Assembly: GCA_017397825.1 (NCBI GenBank)
Contig: JAFQHT010000002.1
Span: 1 to 41,777 of the forward strand
From: Bacillota bacterium
Lineage (GTDB): Bacteria > Bacillota > Clostridia > Peptostreptococcales > Anaerovoracaceae
DNA: 41,777 nucleotides
Reading direction: 5' to 3'
Positions 7,749 to 15,723 of the stretch are shown here, one piece after another (the stretch's first letter is position 1; each line of letters begins with the position of its first letter). The position numbers and the translations under genes were made by a program. The notes beneath the pieces were generated by a model that did no database searches, was not told the DNA's origin, and worked only from the letters and a program-made list of their open reading frames with translations.

Positions 7749-8630
7749 ATGACAAATCCAGTATTGACATTGAACAATGTGACCAAACGTTTCGGCGGAC
7801 TTACGGCAGTAGGTGATGTAAGTTTTGAAATAAAAGAAGGAGAAATTTTCGGACTCATCGGACCTAATGGTGCCGGGAAAACAACAATTTTCAACCTGAT
7901 TACAGGTGTGTATACAATCACAGAAGGGGAAATACACTTTCATGGAAACGGCAAGCCGCAGCTTGTGGCAGAAGCTGATCCATACGGCACAGGTTTCTGG
8001 AATGACCTGAAGAGAAGATTCATCTTCAAGCCTAACAAGCCTTTCCAGATTGCTGAAATGGGTATTACACGTACTTTCCAGAATATCAGGCTTTTCAAGA
8101 AGTTATCGGTATATGAAAACGTACTGACAGCATGTCACAGAAGTGCTTCCTACGGACTTTTCGTATCTTTCTTCCCTTGGAAAGTACCTTTTACAGACAT
8201 CGTGCTTCCGCCGTTCAAAGGTGTGGCTGCTCAGGAAAAGGCCCTCAACGAGAAGACAGAAGAATTGCTGAAGATGATGGGTCTGTGGGAATACAAAGAC
8301 ATGACAGCGGCAAACCTGCCGTACGGACTCCAGAGAAAGCTGGAAATTGCAAGAGCTCTGGCACTTGACCCTAAACTTCTGCTTCTGGACGAACCGGCTG
8401 CCGGCATGAACCCGGAAGAAACTCTGGCTCTTGTGGACCTTATCAAGGAAATCAGAGAAAAATTCCACCTTACAGTTTTAATAATCGAGCATCATATGGA
8501 CCTGGTTATGAACCTTTGCGACAGAATTTATGTGCTTAACTTCGGACGTTACCTGGCACAGGGCATTCCTGAAGAAATTCAAAGCAACAAGGACGTAATC
8601 GAGGCCTACCTTGGAAAGGAGGAAGAGTGA
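7749..8630 (+). CDS. livG: Branched-chain amino acid ABC transporter ATP-binding protein LivG
   Basis: A 293-residue ABC ATPase. Walker A is GPNGAGKTT at about residue 40, the signature region is degenerate (ANLPYGLQRKLEIARAL), Walker B is LLLLDEPAAGMNP, and the switch His follows in VLIIEHHMDLV. The LivG-type helical insert contains the hallmark ITRTFQNIRLF. The protein is longer than the usual 255 residues because of extra sequence after Walker A (residues about 65-95, with FWNDLKRRFIFKPNKPF) and around SFFPWKVPFTDIVLP. Its start follows the GGAGGTGAG ribosome site at the livM end. With LivF it forms the motor of the importer on the cytoplasmic face. Confidence 0.92.
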   Translation: MTNPVLTLNNVTKRFGGLTAVGDVSFEIKEGEIFGLIGPNGAGKTTIFNLITGVYTITEGEIHFHGNGKPQLVAEADPYGTGFWNDLKRRFIFKPNKPFQIAEMGITRTFQNIRLFKKLSVYENVLTACHRSASYGLFVSFFPWKVPFTDIVLPPFKGVAAQEKALNEKTEELLKMMGLWEYKDMTAANLPYGLQRKLEIARALALDPKLLLLDEPAAGMNPEETLALVDLIKEIREKFHLTVLIIEHHMDLVMNLCDRIYVLNFGRYLAQGIPEEIQSNKDVIEAYLGKEEE

Positions 8631-8631
8631 T

Positions 8632-9333
8632 ATGCTGAAAGTCAGAGATCTTAATGTTTTTTACGGCGGCATTCACGCCCTCCGCGGTATTGATATTACT
8701 GTAAGAAAAGGTGAAATCGTTACTATTATCGGAAGTAACGGCGCAGGAAAATCCTCCATGCTTAATGCAATCAGCGGCGTGGTGAAGTATCAGGGCCTCA
8801 TTGAATATGAAGGCAAACCCCTGCCGACTCAGGCTCACAGCGTGGTGAAACAGGGAATCTGTCAGGTACCTGAAGGCAGAGTAATTTTTGCAAACCTGAC
8901 AGTTCACGAAAATCTGAAGATGGGCGCTTACCTGAGAAACGATGCCAAAGGCATAGCAGCAGACTTCGAAAGAGTATACGAACTCTTCCCACGTCTGAAG
9001 GAAAGAGAAAAACAGATTGCCGGAACTCTTTCCGGCGGGGAACAGCAGATGCTGGCCATGGGCCGCGGCCTCATGTCATCACCTGAGCTGATTCTCCTGG
9101 ATGAACCTTCACTGGGGCTGGCCCCACTCCTTATAAATACGATTTTTGAGATAATCAAAGAAATCAAAGCCATGGGGAAGACACTTCTCCTGGTAGAACA
9201 GAATGCTTTCAAAGCCTTATCGGTTGCCGACTACGCATACGTGCTGGAGCAGGGAGTAATCTCTGCAGAAGGCAAGGCTTCCGACCTGGCTAAAGATCCG
9301 AAAATTCAGGAAGCATATCTGGGCAAAAAGTAA
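8632..9333 (+). CDS. livF: Branched-chain amino acid ABC transporter ATP-binding protein LivF
   Basis: A 233-residue ABC ATPase of normal LivF length. It has Walker A GSNGAGKSS, the LivF hallmark QVPEGRVIFANLTVHENL, a canonical signature LSGGEQQMLAMGRGLM and Walker B LILLDEPSLGLAPLL, then the switch region LLLVEQNA. An in-frame ATG 21 bp upstream inside livG would add seven residues, but ATG 8632 has AAAGGAGG at proper spacing and gives the family N-terminus MLKVRDLNVFYGGIHALRG. The livG stop is one base before this start, so the genes are translationally coupled. It is the last gene of the operon. Confidence 0.93.
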   Translation: MLKVRDLNVFYGGIHALRGIDITVRKGEIVTIIGSNGAGKSSMLNAISGVVKYQGLIEYEGKPLPTQAHSVVKQGICQVPEGRVIFANLTVHENLKMGAYLRNDAKGIAADFERVYELFPRLKEREKQIAGTLSGGEQQMLAMGRGLMSSPELILLDEPSLGLAPLLINTIFEIIKEIKAMGKTLLLVEQNAFKALSVADYAYVLEQGVISAEGKASDLAKDPKIQEAYLGKK

Positions 9334-9378
9334 AAATGTCCTCCTATGTTAAGACTTATAACATTAAAAGGGGAAAGA

Positions 9379-9408
9379 AACAAGGCAGCTGCTCACTGCC
9401 TTGTTTTC
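9379..9408 (+). terminator. Terminator of the liv operon
   Basis: AACAAGGCAG (9379-9388) pairs perfectly with CTGCCTTGTT (9396-9405) around a 7-nt loop and runs into TTTC. Confidence 0.85.
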
Positions 9409-9456
9409 TTGTGGCAGTACGCGTACATCTGACGGCAGCGAAAGGCAGAACGATAC

Positions 9457-9485
9457 TTGCATCCACAGAAGACTTGAAGTATAAT
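9457..9485 (+). promoter_or_regulatory. Promoter of the EamA transporter gene
   Basis: TTGCAT at 9457-9462, a 17-bp spacer and a perfect TATAAT at 9480-9485. Transcription would start near 9492, which argues against translation starts at or before 9494. Confidence 0.65.
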
Positions 9486-9523
9486 AATTGGCAATGAAGA
9501 AAAAGGGCGAATGGTGTCGAATC

Positions 9524-10393
9524 ATGGCAAAAAATATAAAAGAAAGTACAGCCAACTTAATACTTCTTATCGTGGCAATCATCTGGGGCTGGGGCTTTGT
9601 TGCAGGCAAGCAGGCGCTGAGCACGCTGAGCCCGGTGGCAGTACTCATGTACAGGTTTACCATGGCATCAGTATTGTGCCTTGTGTTTTTCGGAAAACGT
9701 ATTGTCAGGACTCCGCGTTCAACAGCGGTAAGAGGCTGTATCATAGGTACCATGCAGATGTGTGCTCTGGCTGTGCAGCTCATCGGACTGCAGTATACCA
9801 CACCGGCTAATCAGTCATTTCTGTGTACGGCATATGTGGTGCTGGTACCGTTTCTGAGCTGGATTGTGCTGAAGAAACGCCCTCAGCCGAAGGCTTTTGC
9901 AGCCGGTTTCATTGCCCTTACGGGAATCGGCCTCATAAGTCTGAAAGGCGGGCTGTCAATAAACTTCGGCGACAGCATGAGCCTGGCTTTTGCTGTGATT
10001 TTCGGAACCCAGATTGTACTTACCGGTATGTTTGTCAGAGACGATGCAGACAGTATTCAGCTGGCGTTCTTTCAGTTCCTGTCAGCAGCGGTGCTTTCAG
10101 GGGCAGCCTGCATAGCGGGTGGTGTTGAAATCGCAAGTTTCACAGGCGAGTCCATGGCAGGAATGCTTTTCCTTGGAATCGTCAATACTTTTGCAGCTCT
10201 TATCGGACAGAATGTGGGCCAGAAGTACACAAAAGATACTACAGCGTCGCTGATTCTCAGTACGGAATCAGTTTTCGGCTTTGCCTTTTCGGTACTGTAC
10301 TATGGAGAAACTGTAAGCTGGAAACTGGCGGCCGGCGGAGTGCTGTGTTTCAGTGCAATTCTTATAAGCACAGTTGACAAAAAGCGACAATAA
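9524..10393 (+). CDS. EamA/DMT-family transporter
   Basis: A 289-residue integral membrane protein of the drug/metabolite transporter superfamily, with about ten hydrophobic segments in two EamA repeats. The first repeat opens with NLILLIVAIIWGWGFVAGKQAL and the second with SMSLAFAVIFGTQIVLTGMFV; both end with the usual helix of the type TASLILSTESVFGFAFSVLYYGE. The start is uncertain. ATG 9524 gives a normal N-terminus and a leader of about 30 nt from the predicted promoter, but only a weak GGGCGA site lies upstream; an ATG at 9494 would be nearly leaderless. Members export amino acids or other metabolites, but specificity cannot be read from sequence. It lies between the liv terminator and an independently promoted gene. 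Confidence 0.85.
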   Translation: MAKNIKESTANLILLIVAIIWGWGFVAGKQALSTLSPVAVLMYRFTMASVLCLVFFGKRIVRTPRSTAVRGCIIGTMQMCALAVQLIGLQYTTPANQSFLCTAYVVLVPFLSWIVLKKRPQPKAFAAGFIALTGIGLISLKGGLSINFGDSMSLAFAVIFGTQIVLTGMFVRDDADSIQLAFFQFLSAAVLSGAACIAGGVEIASFTGESMAGMLFLGIVNTFAALIGQNVGQKYTKDTTASLILSTESVFGFAFSVLYYGETVSWKLAAGGVLCFSAILISTVDKKRQ

Positions 10394-10402
10394 TACTATT
10401 AT
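10374..10402 (+). promoter_or_regulatory. Strong promoter of the DUF4230 gene
   Basis: A perfect TTGACA at 10374-10379 lies inside the end of the EamA gene, with TATTAT at 10397-10402 after a 17-bp spacer. The EamA stop codon falls between the two boxes. Confidence 0.7.
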
Positions 10403-10437
10403 GAAGGTGTAAAACAGGGGTATGCAGGAGGTATTTT

Positions 10438-11055
10438 ATGAGCAGAAGTAAACCAAAAGTCGGGATTAATCCTGTTAAATTTGCACAGTTTATCATTATA
10501 CTTTTAGTAATCTGCGGACTTCTTATGGGCGCAGGTTATCTCCTTGGTAGAGTTGACAGGGAGCAGGAACCTGCAATTTCTGAAGTTACACTGCAGGAGC
10601 AGATTGAAGCCATCAGCGAACTTGCCACAGTTTCATATAACTATACAGATCTTGGTCAGTATGAAAGCAGCAAGGAGTTTTATGGAAGCAAGCTGCCATT
10701 CACCACAAGCAAGTTCATTCTTACATATGATGGAATCATCAAAGCAGGTATAAACATGGAAGGCGTGCAGGTCAGCATCGAAGGCCAGCATGTGATTGTG
10801 GTGCTGCCGAAAGCGACAATTCTTTCCCATGAAATTGATGAAAGCAGCATGAAAGTTTTTGATGAAAAAACCAGTGTTTTCAATCCGTTTACAGTTGAAG
10901 ACTATGCGGGTTTCTATGCGGACCAGAAAACCCGGGTGGAAAACAAGGCCATTGACAAAGGCCTGCTCACAGAAGCTCACGATCAGGGCGAAGCTACCAT
11001 CCGCAGCATGATTGAGCCGCTGCTGGAAGAGGGCTGGATACTGGATATAATTTAG
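10438..11055 (+). CDS. DUF4230 membrane-anchored protein
   Basis: A 205-residue protein. A short basic N-terminus precedes one membrane anchor (residues about 16-37, KFAQFIIILLVICGLLMGAG), after which the rest should lie outside the membrane. The exported part matches DUF4230: ELATVSYNYTDLGQYESSK, then ILTYDGIIKAGINMEGVQVSIEGQHVIVVLPKA, then a region around SMKVFDEKTSVFNPF. The family is common in Bacillota and has no established function. The start follows AGGAGG with 6 bp spacing. The gene has its own strong promoter and a terminator just downstream, so it is monocistronic. Confidence 0.8.
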   Translation: MSRSKPKVGINPVKFAQFIIILLVICGLLMGAGYLLGRVDREQEPAISEVTLQEQIEAISELATVSYNYTDLGQYESSKEFYGSKLPFTTSKFILTYDGIIKAGINMEGVQVSIEGQHVIVVLPKATILSHEIDESSMKVFDEKTSVFNPFTVEDYAGFYADQKTRVENKAIDKGLLTEAHDQGEATIRSMIEPLLEEGWILDII

Positions 11056-11074
11056 AACTTAATAAAAGAAAAGC

Positions 11075-11114
11075 AAAAAGGTACATTCCGGATAATCAGG
11101 ACTGTACCTTTTTT
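11075..11114. terminator. Bidirectional terminator between DUF4230 and acyl-CoA synthetase genes
   Basis: AAAAAGGTACA (11075-11085) pairs with TGTACCTTTTTT (11103-11114). A runs on one side and T runs on the other serve the two convergent genes. Confidence 0.8.
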
Positions 11115-11133
11115 AGTTAATCTGAGTATGAAA

Positions 11134-12867
11134 TTAAAGCTTTTTTACTTCTTCAAAACGTTTTACCTTGCCGGTTGTTGTCTTGATCATAGGCTGGTCA
11201 GTGATAATCAGTCTGAAGATCTGTTTGTAGACAGGCACTGTTTCGTTGATTCTGTCAATGTCCGCTCTGATGATTTCCTCAACCTGCGGAAGCGTTTCTG
11301 CTCCGTAATTTGTTTTCATGTACTCCGGATTATATACAATCTTTGCGGCAAGAGCCAGGTCCTTTTCGTCCCCGTCTTTGTGGCGGGGCTGGCCGAAGAC
11401 GAAATTTTCTTCAACGTACGGCAGGTTTGAAATGAGCATTTCCAACTCTTCAGGGTAAACGTTCTTACCGTTCTTGAGGACAATAACGTTCTTTTTGCGG
11501 CCGCAGATGAAGAGGTAGCCGTCCTCGTCTATGTAGCCCAGGTCGCCGGTGTGGAGCCAGCCATTTGCAAGGACTTTGGCTGTGTCTTCTTCGTTTTCGT
11601 AGTAACCGGCCATGATGTTAGGACCGCGGGCAATGATTTCACCCACGCCGTTTTCATCAGGATCTTCGATGGCAACTTCCACGTCAGGCATTGCACGGCC
11701 GATGGAACCGGTTTTGCGGGCAGTCTGATGTTCGGCAGCAATTACCGGAGCAGCCTCGGTCATACCGTAACCCTGGACTGCATCGATACCTAAATTTATA
11801 AAGCCTTCAAGAGCTTCAGGGTCTATGGCAGATGCGCCGCTGATTACGAAGCGGAGGTTGCCGCCTAGCTGGTCGTGAATCTGTCTGAAAACTTTGTGGC
11901 GGATGTCTATGCCGAATTTAAGAAGGAATTTAGTGAGTCTGATGCCGAAGGCAACGGTTTTTTCCTTGCCTTCTTTTTTTACTGTGGCCATGACTTTTTT
12001 GTAAATTGACTCGATGAGCAGAGGCACGCAGAAGAATACGGAAACCTTGTATTCCACCATGTTTTTTTGCAGATATTTCAGACCATCGCAGAAAGCCGTT
12101 GTAACGCCGCAGACAATCATGAGCATTTGGCCTGTGGAACCGAAGGTATGATGATACGGCAGAAAGGCCATGTTCACATCACCGTGGCGGATATCCTCTG
12201 AACGCTGGAGCGAGTAAAGGTTGGACGTGATGTTGTACTGGCTCAGCATTACAGCCTTTGACATGGAAGTGGTGCCTGATGTGAAAAGCAGGATATCGAT
12301 GGCCTTATTGTCAACGGGCAGGCTCATGTAGTCTGTGAAACCTTCTGCCAGAGAGGCCTTTCCTTCTTCGAGAAGCTGCGGCACGCTGAGATATTCTTCC
12401 GATTCGTCCATGTTAATCCATGTTGTAACCTGAGTTTTGCCGGCAGTCTTGATCTCTTCAATAACAGGCTTCATGCCGTCATCAAAAATTACGATATCAG
12501 TGCAGCTTCTAATCAGGGAGGACTCCATTTCTTCATATGGGAGACCCTTGTCAAGAGGCACGCAGATGCCGATACCGCCCAGAACTGCAAAATATGAAAC
12601 CATCCATTCGTAGCGGTTCTTGCTGGTTACAGCAATACGCTTCCCCTGAAAACCTCTCTTGAGAAAGGCTGTACCGAGATAGTTCACATCGTTGCGAAGG
12701 TCGATGAATGACTTGTGTTCGTATACCGGCTCACTGCCTTTGTCTTTATGTTTGATGATGAAGGCAGTGTCTGCCCTGTATTTTTCTGCCGCATAATTGA
12801 CCATATCTCTGAGAGTTTCATGGAATTCCGCGGGATACAGGCACTGCATCTGTGCTAATTTTTTCAT
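11134..12867 (-). CDS. AMP-binding acyl-CoA synthetase (long-chain fatty acid--CoA ligase type)
   Basis: A 577-residue adenylate-forming enzyme that would activate a carboxylic acid with ATP and load it on CoA. The P-loop is LLFTSGTTSMSKAVMLS, the variant without the usual GxPKG. The A5-type motif is GYGMTEAAPVIA, the A7 motif is GWLHTGDLGYIDEDG, the hinge is GRKKNVIVLKNGKNVYPEELE, and the catalytic lysine is in TTTGKVKR at the C-terminus. No signal peptide is seen. The start follows AAAAGGAGAA. It is transcribed alone from a promoter that shares an inverted repeat with the divergent DUF1836 promoter. A long-chain substrate is inferred from overall similarity; aryl or branched acids from amino acid fermentation are also possible. 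Confidence 0.87.
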   Translation of the reverse strand: MKKLAQMQCLYPAEFHETLRDMVNYAAEKYRADTAFIIKHKDKGSEPVYEHKSFIDLRNDVNYLGTAFLKRGFQGKRIAVTSKNRYEWMVSYFAVLGGIGICVPLDKGLPYEEMESSLIRSCTDIVIFDDGMKPVIEEIKTAGKTQVTTWINMDESEEYLSVPQLLEEGKASLAEGFTDYMSLPVDNKAIDILLFTSGTTSMSKAVMLSQYNITSNLYSLQRSEDIRHGDVNMAFLPYHHTFGSTGQMLMIVCGVTTAFCDGLKYLQKNMVEYKVSVFFCVPLLIESIYKKVMATVKKEGKEKTVAFGIRLTKFLLKFGIDIRHKVFRQIHDQLGGNLRFVISGASAIDPEALEGFINLGIDAVQGYGMTEAAPVIAAEHQTARKTGSIGRAMPDVEVAIEDPDENGVGEIIARGPNIMAGYYENEEDTAKVLANGWLHTGDLGYIDEDGYLFICGRKKNVIVLKNGKNVYPEELEMLISNLPYVEENFVFGQPRHKDGDEKDLALAAKIVYNPEYMKTNYGAETLPQVEEIIRADIDRINETVPVYKQIFRLIITDQPMIKTTTGKVKRFEEVKKL

Positions 12868-12934
12868 TATATATTCTCCTTTTCCGGGTAAAAAACCGCT
12901 GTTTTAATAAACCTTTTATCTAGTTATTAAAACT

Positions 12935-12995
12935 ATAATATAACATTCTGACAACCTTGTCAACGTTTGACAATGTGAAAGTTTTGTGATATGTT
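12935..12995. promoter_or_regulatory. Divergent promoters sharing an inverted-repeat operator
   Basis: Minus-strand promoter: TTGACA (12963-12958), 17 bp, TATTAT (12940-12935). Plus-strand promoter: TTGACA (12967-12972), 17 bp, TATGTT (12990-12995). The two -35 boxes are the arms of a perfect 7-3-7 inverted repeat, TTGTCAACGTTTGACAA at 12957-12973. A dimeric protein bound there would cover both -35 elements at once. Confidence 0.65.
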
Positions 12996-13025
12996 TAATC
13001 TTAACAAGAAGAAGGAGGCACATAA

Positions 13026-13598
13026 ATGAGAACCAAAGGACTAGATGAATTCAGAATGCCCAGATGGGAGGAGCTGCCGTCAATACCGCAGTATCTCGAC
13101 CAGGTGCTTGCACTGCTGGACGAGTGGCTGGGAGAGTATCTCAGTCAGGATGATAAGCCGGTGATGACCAGAACAATGGTAAACAATTATGTGAAACTTA
13201 AATTCCTGGCAGCACCTGTGAACCGCAAATATGACCGGCTGGCCATTGCAAGCCTTTTTGTAATTGCTGTGCTGAAACCGGTATATACAATAGAAGAAAT
13301 CGCCTATCTGATAAAGCTGGCAATACGCCACAACGGAGGCGATGTATCATATAATCAGTTCTGTGAGTATCTGGAAGATGCAGTAATGTGCGCTTTCCAC
13401 AATACCACCATGAAAAAAGAAAAGAACCGCAAGGATCCTCGCTACGTGCTGTGGAATGCCTGCAATGCTTTTGCCTGCCAGCTTTATGTCCGCAAAACTT
13501 ATCTGGACGAAGTTATCGCCGTGAGGGAGCGTATAAAGGAAAGAGCCGACAGACGTGCCGCAGAAGAAAATGACACTGCGGACATAGTGGAGGAATAA
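13026..13598 (+). CDS. DUF1836 domain protein, possible DNA-binding protein
   Basis: A 190-residue cytoplasmic protein of the DUF1836 family. The family signature is present: MPRWEELPSIPQYLDQVLAL, then VMTRTMVNNYVKLKFLAAP and KYDRLAIASLFVIAVLKPV with YTIEEIAYLI. The segment TRTMVNNYVKLKFL resembles the recognition part of a helix-turn-helix, so DNA binding is a reasonable guess but not shown. The C-terminus is charged. The start follows AGGAGG at 13013-13018. It is the first gene of an apparent operon with ybaK, metF and the methionine synthase genes, and its promoter overlaps the inverted repeat shared with the divergent acyl-CoA synthetase gene. Confidence 0.8.
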   Translation: MRTKGLDEFRMPRWEELPSIPQYLDQVLALLDEWLGEYLSQDDKPVMTRTMVNNYVKLKFLAAPVNRKYDRLAIASLFVIAVLKPVYTIEEIAYLIKLAIRHNGGDVSYNQFCEYLEDAVMCAFHNTTMKKEKNRKDPRYVLWNACNAFACQLYVRKTYLDEVIAVRERIKERADRRAAEENDTADIVEE

Positions 13599-13600
13599 CT

Positions 13601-14098
13601 ATGGCAAAGGATAAAAACAAGGGCCTTGAAAAAACCAATGCCATGCGCAAGCTGGATGCTCTTAAGATTGTGTACGGCCAGCATACCTATGTGGACACTG
13701 ATGCAATCAGCGGTGTTGAAGTTGCAGCTGTTCTGGGACAGGACCCGGGTCAGTGTTTCAAAACCCTGGTAACAGTAGGCAAGACCGGCCAGCACTATGT
13801 TTACATGGTCCCTGTGGCCGAAGAACTGGATCTTAAAAAAGCTGCGAAGGCTGTGGGAGAAAAGTCCATTGAAATGATTAAATCGAAGGAACTTCTGCCC
13901 CTTACAGGCTACATTCACGGAGGCTGCTCACCTATAGGCATGAAGAAATTCTTTAAGACAACAATCCATGAGACTGCGGCTGAATACGAAACAATTTTTT
14001 TCAGCGGCGGACGCATAGGATTCCAGATTGAACTGGGCATAGATAAACTGGCCGAAGTGATTGAATTCCAGCTGGCCGACATAATAAAGGAGAGTTAA
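13601..14098 (+). CDS. ybaK: Cys-tRNA(Pro)/Cys-tRNA(Cys) deacylase, YbaK family
   Basis: A 165-residue single-domain YbaK protein of normal length. It hydrolyses Cys mis-charged on tRNA(Pro), a proofreading step in trans. Family features are EKTNAMRKLDALKI at the N-terminus, GVEVAAVLGQDPGQCFKTLV, the region ELDLKKAAKAVGEKSIEMI, and GYIHGGCSPIGMKK, which forms the active-site wall. The start lies 2 bp after the DUF1836 stop behind GTGGAGG, and its stop is 1 bp before metF, so it is embedded in the operon. Confidence 0.92.
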   Translation: MAKDKNKGLEKTNAMRKLDALKIVYGQHTYVDTDAISGVEVAAVLGQDPGQCFKTLVTVGKTGQHYVYMVPVAEELDLKKAAKAVGEKSIEMIKSKELLPLTGYIHGGCSPIGMKKFFKTTIHETAAEYETIFFSGGRIGFQIELGIDKLAEVIEFQLADIIKES

Positions 14099-14099
14099 G

Positions 14100-14966
14100 A
14101 TGAAGATTATTGATATACTCAGCAGCAAGGATGTGGTGCTTTCTTACGAAGTATTCCCGCCTAAAAAAGACATGCCTTTTGAGCCTATTATGGCAGCAGT
14201 GGACAAACTCTGTGAAGACAAGCCGGACTTTATGAGCGTTACCTACGGTGCAGGCGGCGGGGTGGGTCACAACACTCTGAAAATCGCAGAACATGTGGAG
14301 AAGGACCTGGGAGTGACTTCCCTTGCCCACCTTACATGCATTTCATCCACAAAAGAGCAGGTAGCGGCAGCCATTGAAGATTTCAAGGCTGCGGGCATTC
14401 AGAACATTCTGGCACTCCGCGGAGATATTCCGGCAGACTACGACAGCGAAAAGGGTTCTGACTTCCGCTATGCCAGCGAGCTGGTAAGAGAAATCAAGAA
14501 GCATGGTGACTTCTGCATCGGAGGTGCCTGCTACCCTGAGGGCCATGTTGAGTGTGCTCACAAGGAAGACGACATCACATATTTAAAAGAAAAAGTGGAC
14601 GCAGGTGTGGACTTCCTGACCACCCAGATGTTCTTTGACAATAATATTCTTTACAACTTCCTCTACCGCATCAGGGAAAGAGGAATCACCGTGCCTGTGA
14701 TTGCAGGCATTATGCCTGTGACAAACGGCAAGCAGATAGCAAGGAGCTGCCAGCTTTCGGGAACTTACCTGCCGGCAAGGTTCAAGACCATCGTTGACAA
14801 ATTCGGCGACGACCCTGAAAAAATGAAACAGGCGGGCATTGCCTACGCAACTGAGCAGATAATCGACCTTATCGCCAACGGTGTCAAAGGCATCCACATC
14901 TACACCATGAACAAGCCTGATGTGGCACAGAGCATCAGAAATAACCTTTCGAAGATTATCGGATAA
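14100..14966 (+). CDS. metF: Methylenetetrahydrofolate reductase
   Basis: A 288-residue MetF. It reduces 5,10-methylene-THF to 5-methyl-THF, the methyl donor for the methionine synthase encoded downstream. Visible features are the catalytic glutamate E17 in LSYEVFPPK, FMSVTYGAGGG, LAHLTC, ILALRGDIP, the flavin/folate region GGACYPEGH, TTQMFFDN, and PVIAGIMPV. Length matches the catalytic domain only, with no extra C-terminal regulatory domain. It begins one base after the ybaK stop with an AAGGAGAG site inside ybaK. The neighbourhood (activation protein, MetH) says it feeds methionine synthesis rather than a Wood-Ljungdahl branch, although the latter cannot be excluded from this window. Confidence 0.94.
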   Translation: MKIIDILSSKDVVLSYEVFPPKKDMPFEPIMAAVDKLCEDKPDFMSVTYGAGGGVGHNTLKIAEHVEKDLGVTSLAHLTCISSTKEQVAAAIEDFKAAGIQNILALRGDIPADYDSEKGSDFRYASELVREIKKHGDFCIGGACYPEGHVECAHKEDDITYLKEKVDAGVDFLTTQMFFDNNILYNFLYRIRERGITVPVIAGIMPVTNGKQIARSCQLSGTYLPARFKTIVDKFGDDPEKMKQAGIAYATEQIIDLIANGVKGIHIYTMNKPDVAQSIRNNLSKIIG

Positions 14967-14984
14967 AACAGGAAGGACACTGTT

Positions 14985-15680
14985 ATGTATGCAAAATTCT
15001 GGGAGGAGCAGGCAGAAAACCTGTCCGGCGATCACCCACTGATAAAAGAAACACTCAGATATCTGGGATACAGCAGCAGCCAGGCAGAGACGGCTGATGA
15101 GCGCACTCTTGAAGTTGTTATTGAGTGCGCCGGCGAGCTTGCCCGCCGGTGCCGCCCGCGGCACATCAGCCGCAGGATTCCTGTAAAGGCTGCCGGAGGC
15201 AGCCGTACAGAACTGGAAGGCGGTTTTGTGTGGGAGTCAGAAAGTCTTGGCAGAGCCCTCGGAGGCTGCAGCGAAGTTCTGATTTTTGGTGCAACCCTGG
15301 GTGTTGAGGCAGACATGCTTATCGGGCGGTTTGCAAGGAGGGACATAAGCCGGGCAGCAATCATGGCCGCAGCGGCAACTGCTTTCACAGAGGATTACTG
15401 CGATTGGGCATGCCGCAGGCTGGAGGAAGAACTGCAGCAGCAGGGACATACCCTTGGCGAAAGATTTTCTCCGGGATACGGGGATTTTTCTCTGGAATAT
15501 CAGGGTGATATTTTCAGGATTCTTGACTGTCCGAAGAATATAGGGGTTACTCTCACTGACGAATTTATTATGATACCAAGCAAGTCTGTGACGGCAGTAA
15601 TGGCCATTGACGGTTATTGCGGAAAGCAGCTGGGCTGCAGATACTGCAGCAAGGCCGACTGCTTATACAGACGTAAATAA
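14985..15680 (+). CDS. Vitamin B12-dependent methionine synthase activation-domain protein
   Basis: A 231-residue stand-alone version of the C-terminal AdoMet-binding reactivation domain of MetH. In the full-length enzyme this domain binds S-adenosylmethionine and remethylates cob(II)alamin after oxidation. The key segment RFSPGYGDFSLEYQ corresponds to the conserved RxxPGYG AdoMet loop, and a cysteine cluster CRYCSKADCLYR closes the protein, as in clostridial homologues. The MetH encoded 43 bp downstream ends right after its B12 domain and lacks this part, so the two proteins must work together. Start at ATG 14985 follows AGGAAGG. It is co-transcribed with metF and metH. Confidence 0.88.
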   Translation: MYAKFWEEQAENLSGDHPLIKETLRYLGYSSSQAETADERTLEVVIECAGELARRCRPRHISRRIPVKAAGGSRTELEGGFVWESESLGRALGGCSEVLIFGATLGVEADMLIGRFARRDISRAAIMAAAATAFTEDYCDWACRRLEEELQQQGHTLGERFSPGYGDFSLEYQGDIFRILDCPKNIGVTLTDEFIMIPSKSVTAVMAIDGYCGKQLGCRYCSKADCLYRRK

Positions 15681-15723
15681 AGGCGGGAGAAGTCCGCAAA
15701 GATAATATAAAGGAGATAAGTAA

